Positions 27,350 through 32,570 of a stretch of 32,570 nt of DNA are shown one piece after another. The DNA lies in NCBI GenBank assembly GCA_004298385.1, contig SCTX01000040.1:1-32570 (forward strand). The letters are read 5' to 3'. The position numbers and the translations under genes are program-made. A model generated the notes under the pieces. That model saw nothing but the letters and a program-made list of their open reading frames with translations, had not been told where the DNA came from and made no database searches. The DNA comes from Betaproteobacteria bacterium (GTDB lineage Bacteria > Pseudomonadota > Gammaproteobacteria > Burkholderiales > SG8-39). The stretch's first letter is position 1. Each line of letters opens with the position of its first letter.

Positions 27350-29584
27350 ATGTCCGACAAGAATTACAACAAACCGCGGGATGACGTAGTCGTCAGCGAA
27401 GAAGCGCTGAAAAAGGCGGAGCAATTCATCGAGGAGGAGGAAGGCGCCTCCAACCGCTTCGGCGGCACCCTGGGAAAGGCGCTTACGGCGGCGGCCATCG
27501 TCATGTCGCTGGTCCACCTGTACGCCGCCTATGCGATCATCCCGGCCTTCATCCTGCGCGCGGTGCACGTGGGCTTCACTCTGGCGCTGTCGTTTCTGTT
27601 GTTTCCCGCGGCGAAACGGTTGCGCCACCGGCTGCGCTTCTACGACGTGGCTGCTGCGACGATTTCGGTGGGCATCATCGCCTACATGATGTATTACGGC
27701 GAGGATTTCGGCGACCGCGCCACTGCTCCCAACACCCTCGACAGCATACTTGGCATCGCGCTGGTGCTGTTGATTCTGGAAGCGGCGCGGCGCACCTCGG
27801 GCTGGATCATGCCGGGCGTGGTCGTCGGATTCATCCTCTATGCGCTGTTCGGTCCGGCACTGCCCGCGCCCTGGACTCATCGGGGCTTCAGCCTGCCGCA
27901 GCTCGTCGGCCACCTGTACATGACGCTGGAGGGCATATTCGGCGTCGCCATCGACGTGTCCTCGACCCTGATCATCCTGTTCACCATCTACGGCGCTTTC
28001 CTGCAGTACTCCGGCGCGGGCAAGTTTTTCATCGACTTTTCCTTCGCCGCCATGGGCGGCAAGCGTTCGGGCGCCGGGCGCACCGTGGTGCTGGCCTCGT
28101 TTCTGCTCGGCGGGCCTTCCGGCTCGGGCGTCGCGACCACGGTGACCCTGGGCTCGGTCGCCTATCCCATGCTGGCCAAGGCCGGCTACGGCAAGGATGC
28201 CGCCGGCGGCCTGCTGGCGGCGGGCGGGTTGGGCGCAATCCTGTCGCCGCCGGTGCTGGGCGCCGCCGCCTTTCTCATCGCCGAATTCCTCAAGATCTCG
28301 TATCTGGACGTGATCCTGATGGCGACCATTCCGACCGTGCTCTATTACCTCTCGATTTTCATCATGGTCGAGATGGATGCGCGCAAGTTCGGTATCCAGA
28401 ACGTGGCGATCGAAAAACATGCGACTGCGTGGGCGCTGACCAAGAGCTACGGCTTCCATTTCCTTTCGTTGATCGCCATCGTCGTCTTTATGCTGATTGG
28501 ATTTTCTCCGGTCTTGTCGGTGTTCTGGGCCACGATGGTGTCGCTGCTGATGAGCCTCCTCAACCGCGACTGCGCGCTGTTGCCGTTCAAGCCGGCGGCG
28601 GTGTCCATGCTGGTAGCGCTGCCGCTCGCATGGCTTGCCTGGAAGCTGCTCGATCCGCTGTCGGCGAACTGGGAAACGGTGCTCGCCACGGCGCTCCTGT
28701 TAGGCGGCCTGGCCGCGGCGCTTTGGAGCCAGTTGCGCGCCGAAGACGCGGACCTGTCCACGCGCTTCATCAAAGCCATGGAAGGCGGCTCCGTCGGCGT
28801 GCTGAACGTCGCCGCCACCTGCGCGGCCGCCGGCATCATCGTCGGCGTGGTCACGCTCACCGGCCTGGGCCTGAAATTCAGCTCCATCGTGCTGTCTTAC
28901 GCCGATTCGGGCGGCCAGGGCCTGGTCAATCTGTGGGCATTGTTCGGCGCGGACAAAACGCCGGAGCTGCTGCATGACATGCGGCTGTTGCTGACCGCGA
29001 TATTCACCTCGGCCATCGTCTGGATCGTGGGGCTGGCGGTGCCGGTCACCGCCTCTTACATCATTTGCGCGGTGATCGCCGCGCCGGCGTTGATTCAGCT
29101 TGGCGTGCCGGATTTCGCCGCCCACATGTTCATTTTCTACTATGCCGTGCTCTCCGAAGTATCACCGCCGACCGCGCTGTCGCCGTTCGCCGCCGCCGCC
29201 ATCACCGGCGGCGATCCGTACAAGACGACCTTGCAATCGTGGAAATACACCGCGCCCGCCTTCCTCGTGCCGTTCATGTTCGTGCTCGACAACTCGGGTC
29301 AGGGATTGCTGCTGATGGGTTCGTTCAAGAATCTGGGCAACGCGCCCTGGCTGCAGATCGCGGAAGTGTCGATCACCGCCGCCATCGGCATCGCCGCGCT
29401 TGCCGGCGGACTGCAAGGCTGGCTGTTCAAGAAGGCGAGCGGCGTCGAGCGCACCATGCTCATCGTCGCCGGCGTACTGCTGGTCTATCCGAAAGCGCTG
29501 TTCGACTTCATCGGCATCGGCCTGTTCGCGCTGGTCATCGCGATGCAGCTGCTGAAGAAGCCCGCGGCGGAAAGCGCGGCTTAA
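27350..29584 (+). CDS. TRAP transporter fused permease (4TM/12TM)
   Basis: A 744-residue membrane protein combining the DctQ-like small and DctM-like large subunits. After a soluble acidic start (residues 1-45), the early helices are in VMSLVHLYAAYAIIPAFILR and LDSILGIALVLLILEAARRT. The DctM-like core has FLLGGPSGSGVATTVTLGSV, AAGGLGAILSPPVLGAAAFL, and SEVSPPTALSPFAAAAITGG in the second half. It moves the ligand carried by the TAXI protein. An aagggg Shine-Dalgarno lies ahead of ATG 27350. The ligand is not deducible. Confidence 0.93.
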   Translation: MSDKNYNKPRDDVVVSEEALKKAEQFIEEEEGASNRFGGTLGKALTAAAIVMSLVHLYAAYAIIPAFILRAVHVGFTLALSFLLFPAAKRLRHRLRFYDVAAATISVGIIAYMMYYGEDFGDRATAPNTLDSILGIALVLLILEAARRTSGWIMPGVVVGFILYALFGPALPAPWTHRGFSLPQLVGHLYMTLEGIFGVAIDVSSTLIILFTIYGAFLQYSGAGKFFIDFSFAAMGGKRSGAGRTVVLASFLLGGPSGSGVATTVTLGSVAYPMLAKAGYGKDAAGGLLAAGGLGAILSPPVLGAAAFLIAEFLKISYLDVILMATIPTVLYYLSIFIMVEMDARKFGIQNVAIEKHATAWALTKSYGFHFLSLIAIVVFMLIGFSPVLSVFWATMVSLLMSLLNRDCALLPFKPAAVSMLVALPLAWLAWKLLDPLSANWETVLATALLLGGLAAALWSQLRAEDADLSTRFIKAMEGGSVGVLNVAATCAAAGIIVGVVTLTGLGLKFSSIVLSYADSGGQGLVNLWALFGADKTPELLHDMRLLLTAIFTSAIVWIVGLAVPVTASYIICAVIAAPALIQLGVPDFAAHMFIFYYAVLSEVSPPTALSPFAAAAITGGDPYKTTLQSWKYTAPAFLVPFMFVLDNSGQGLLLMGSFKNLGNAPWLQIAEVSITAAIGIAALAGGLQGWLFKKASGVERTMLIVAGVLLVYPKALFDFIGIGLFALVIAMQLLKKPAAESAA

Positions 29585-29659
29585 GGTTCGCGGTTATCGA
29601 GGCCCGCTACGTCGTCGTTGATCGGCGTCGGACCACACATCGAACTGAAGTGATCATGC

Positions 29660-29772
29660 TTGCGCGGACGGCGACCCGTCCGCGCGGATCGGCGATTGCA
29701 TGCGGACGAAAAGCCGTCCGCATGCAATCGCCGATCTTGGATAAAACCCCGAGTCGTCCTTGTTTTTATCCA
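29660..29772 (-). repeat. Multi-hairpin dispersed repeat, copy 2
   Basis: A 113-nt colinear copy, inverted relative to the one at 5841-5954. The hairpins are gcgcggacg (29662-29670) with cgtccgcgc (29677-29685), a perfect 22-bp stem (29687-29708 with 29715-29736), and tggataaaa (29738-29746) with ttttatcca (29764-29772). Stem bases differ from copy 1 in compensated pairs (for example ggatg/catcc versus ggacg/cgtcc), so structure seems to be kept. It sits 75 bp after the TRAP permease stop. It and the next repeat fill the 410-bp space between the convergent permease and typA genes. Confidence 0.8.
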
Positions 29773-29850
29773 TAGCGCGGCCGTTGGCCGCAACCAAAAT
29801 GACAAAAACATTCGCGCGGATGCGGCAATTGTTGCGGGGTAATTGCATAA

Positions 29851-29899
29851 CCCTGTTTTTTGGTGCGGATATGCTTTTCATCCGCGCCAAAAAACAGGG
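29851..29899. repeat. 20-bp stem hairpin related to the dispersed repeats
   Basis: The arms 29851-29870 (starting ccctgttttttgg) and 29880-29899 (ending ccaaaaaacaggg) pair over 20 positions with a single G-U, around loop atgcttttc. The loop and flanks (ggat…tgcttttcatcc) repeat those of the copy at 5877-5927, so it shares a module with that family. Its 3' arm runs into the 19-nt motif at 29891. Confidence 0.8.
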
Positions 29900-29909
29900 T
29901 TGGCGCGCG
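29891..29909 (+). repeat. Copy 3 of the 19-nt dispersed motif
   Basis: aaaaca-g-ggttggcgcgcg, followed by gattgcgcgcaac, which completes an imperfect gttg(g)cgcgc/gcgcgcaac hairpin. It overlaps the 3' arm of the preceding 20-bp stem. Confidence 0.75.
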
Positions 29910-29994
29910 ATTGCGCGCAACTGCCCTCACCTCAGAATCGACAGGCGCAGGACGACTGCAACGAGATGAGGCAGTCGATTTATGCGCAACAGGG

Positions 29995-31851
<1,857 letters not shown>

Positions 31852-32197
31852 GGGGAAACAGTCTAAAGAGAATCGCAGGTCGTGTCGCGAACCGGCGCAA
31901 AAGCAAACAGCGGCAAACAGACGCCTGCCCTCCGCCTGAACTTGTTCGAACCCAGATTGAAATACCGGGGCCATGCCGCCCCTAGGGCGGCTTTGGAAGC
32001 CCAGAAAATTCAATATGTTAGCAGGTTTTTCCTGGATTAGGCCGGTTTTCCGACTTACTTGTATAATCCGCCATGTTCGCGCCATCGCTTCATCATATTT
32101 ATTCCATAAAAACATTTGCTTACATACATATGGCTCGCCGATCTGGTCCTGCTGTCGCCAGCTTCAGCTATATGCCCCGGCGCCTGCCTCGAGCACC
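31852..32197. other. Divergent intergenic region between typA and xerD
   Basis: 346 bp without a supported gene. It holds a perfect 7-bp hairpin, gccgccc (31975-31981) with gggcggc (31985-31991), and an AT-rich part with tataat at 32062-32067 on the plus strand, a candidate -10 for xerD without a good -35. No typA promoter could be pinned down. Confidence 0.4.
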
Positions 32198-32570
32198 ATG
32201 ACGGAAAGCGACGCGGCCTTGCTGGACGAGTTCTGCGACCATCTCTGGCTCGAGGATGGCCTGTCCAAGAATACGCTCGAAGCCTACCGGCGGGATCTCA
32301 CCCTGTTCGGCGACTGGCTGGCGCGCGAGCGCTCGCGCGCGCTGCTCGATACGCATGAGGAAGATCTGTCGGCGTATTTCGCCTTCCGCTACACCCAGGC
32401 CAAGCTGCGCGCGAGCTCGCAGTCACGGCTGCATTCCAGCCTCAAGCGCTTTTTCCGCTTCGCCTTGCGTGAAAACCGGCTCGCCGCGGATCCGACGCTC
32501 AAGCTGGACACGCCGAAAAAGCCGCAGCGCTTTCCCAAGTCGCTCACTGAAAGCGACGTGGAAGCACTGC
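32198..32570 (+). CDS. xerD: Tyrosine recombinase XerD, N-terminal part
   Basis: 124 codons are present and the gene runs off the window. The protein opens MTESDAALLDEFCDHLWLED, continues GLSKNTLEAYRRDL, and has SSLKRFFRFALRENRLAADP then PKKPQRFPKSLTESDVEALL. This is the core-binding (SAM-like) domain of XerC/XerD recombinases, closest in pattern to XerD. The catalytic domain lies beyond the edge. XerD with XerC resolves chromosome dimers at dif. The identity as XerD over XerC or a phage integrase rests on this N-terminal pattern and on a housekeeping-type location. Confidence 0.85.
   Translation, partial: MTESDAALLDEFCDHLWLEDGLSKNTLEAYRRDLTLFGDWLARERSRALLDTHEEDLSAYFAFRYTQAKLRASSQSRLHSSLKRFFRFALRENRLAADPTLKLDTPKKPQRFPKSLTESDVEAL

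Noticed and set aside
29654-29920. Small proteins encoded by the dispersed repeats (both copies translate to a DKNKD…GFY-like peptide)
   Set aside because: The shared peptide follows from shared DNA. Frames differ after the first hairpin, and no start signal is consistent between copies.

Overview
The window comes from the chromosome of a GC-rich proteobacterium, most likely a betaproteobacterium. The inference rests on three things: the blocks fmdB–DUF502–aspS–(RNase/barstar)–nudB and ssb–MFS–uvrA, the gltIJKL order with beta-type permeases, and codon use. I cannot name a species. Most of the sequence is ordinary housekeeping and transport DNA. The accessory material sits in four places: about 1.1–2.5 kb, 3.0–3.9 kb, 11.9–12.4 kb and 17.4–19.4 kb.

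Layout. From 0 to 2.5 kb there is a radical SAM/SPASM enzyme, the N-terminal stump of a restriction-endonuclease-like gene, an ORF6N-domain protein and a gene-free stretch. From 2.5 to 7.0 kb, on the minus strand, runs fmdB, DUF502, aspS, a secreted barnase-type RNase, a barstar-type inhibitor and nudB, interrupted by two kinds of palindromic repeat. From 7.1 to 11.8 kb come ssb and a YajR-like MFS transporter (minus), divergent from uvrA (plus). From 11.9 to 14.0 kb lie a frameshifted DUF4160 gene overlapping a DUF2442 gene, then an exported TPR-repeat protein. From 14.1 to 17.4 kb is a complete glutamate/aspartate-type ABC importer, gltIJKL.

The most unusual stretch is 17.4–19.4 kb. A vapBC-type toxin–antitoxin pair sits directly behind gltL. 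It is followed at once by a second, synonymously diverged copy of the last 14 or so codons of gltL, then by the 3' end of a tRNA-Phe gene in the opposite orientation, then by a C-terminal gene remnant and a decayed IS5-type transposase. I read this as the scar of one or more integration and recombination events, with the gltL 3' end and the tRNA 3' end as candidate junctions.

From 19.4 to 26.1 kb are a ThDP-dependent enzyme (minus) divergent from a CoA-binding protein–metY pair, then a minus-strand operon of an MFS transporter, an alpha/beta hydrolase with a repeat-built tail and a zinc aminopeptidase lipoprotein. From 26.3 to 29.6 kb is a TAXI-type TRAP transporter (binding protein plus fused permease, with a terminator between them). 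From 30.0 to 32.6 kb are typA/bipA (minus) and the beginning of xerD (plus).

Two families of dispersed palindromic repeats run through the non-coding DNA. One is a 113–114 nt multi-hairpin element, found near 5.9 kb and, inverted, near 29.7 kb. The other is a 19-nt motif (aaaaca-N-ggttggcgcgcg) found three times. They look like a lineage-specific REP/BIME-like system.
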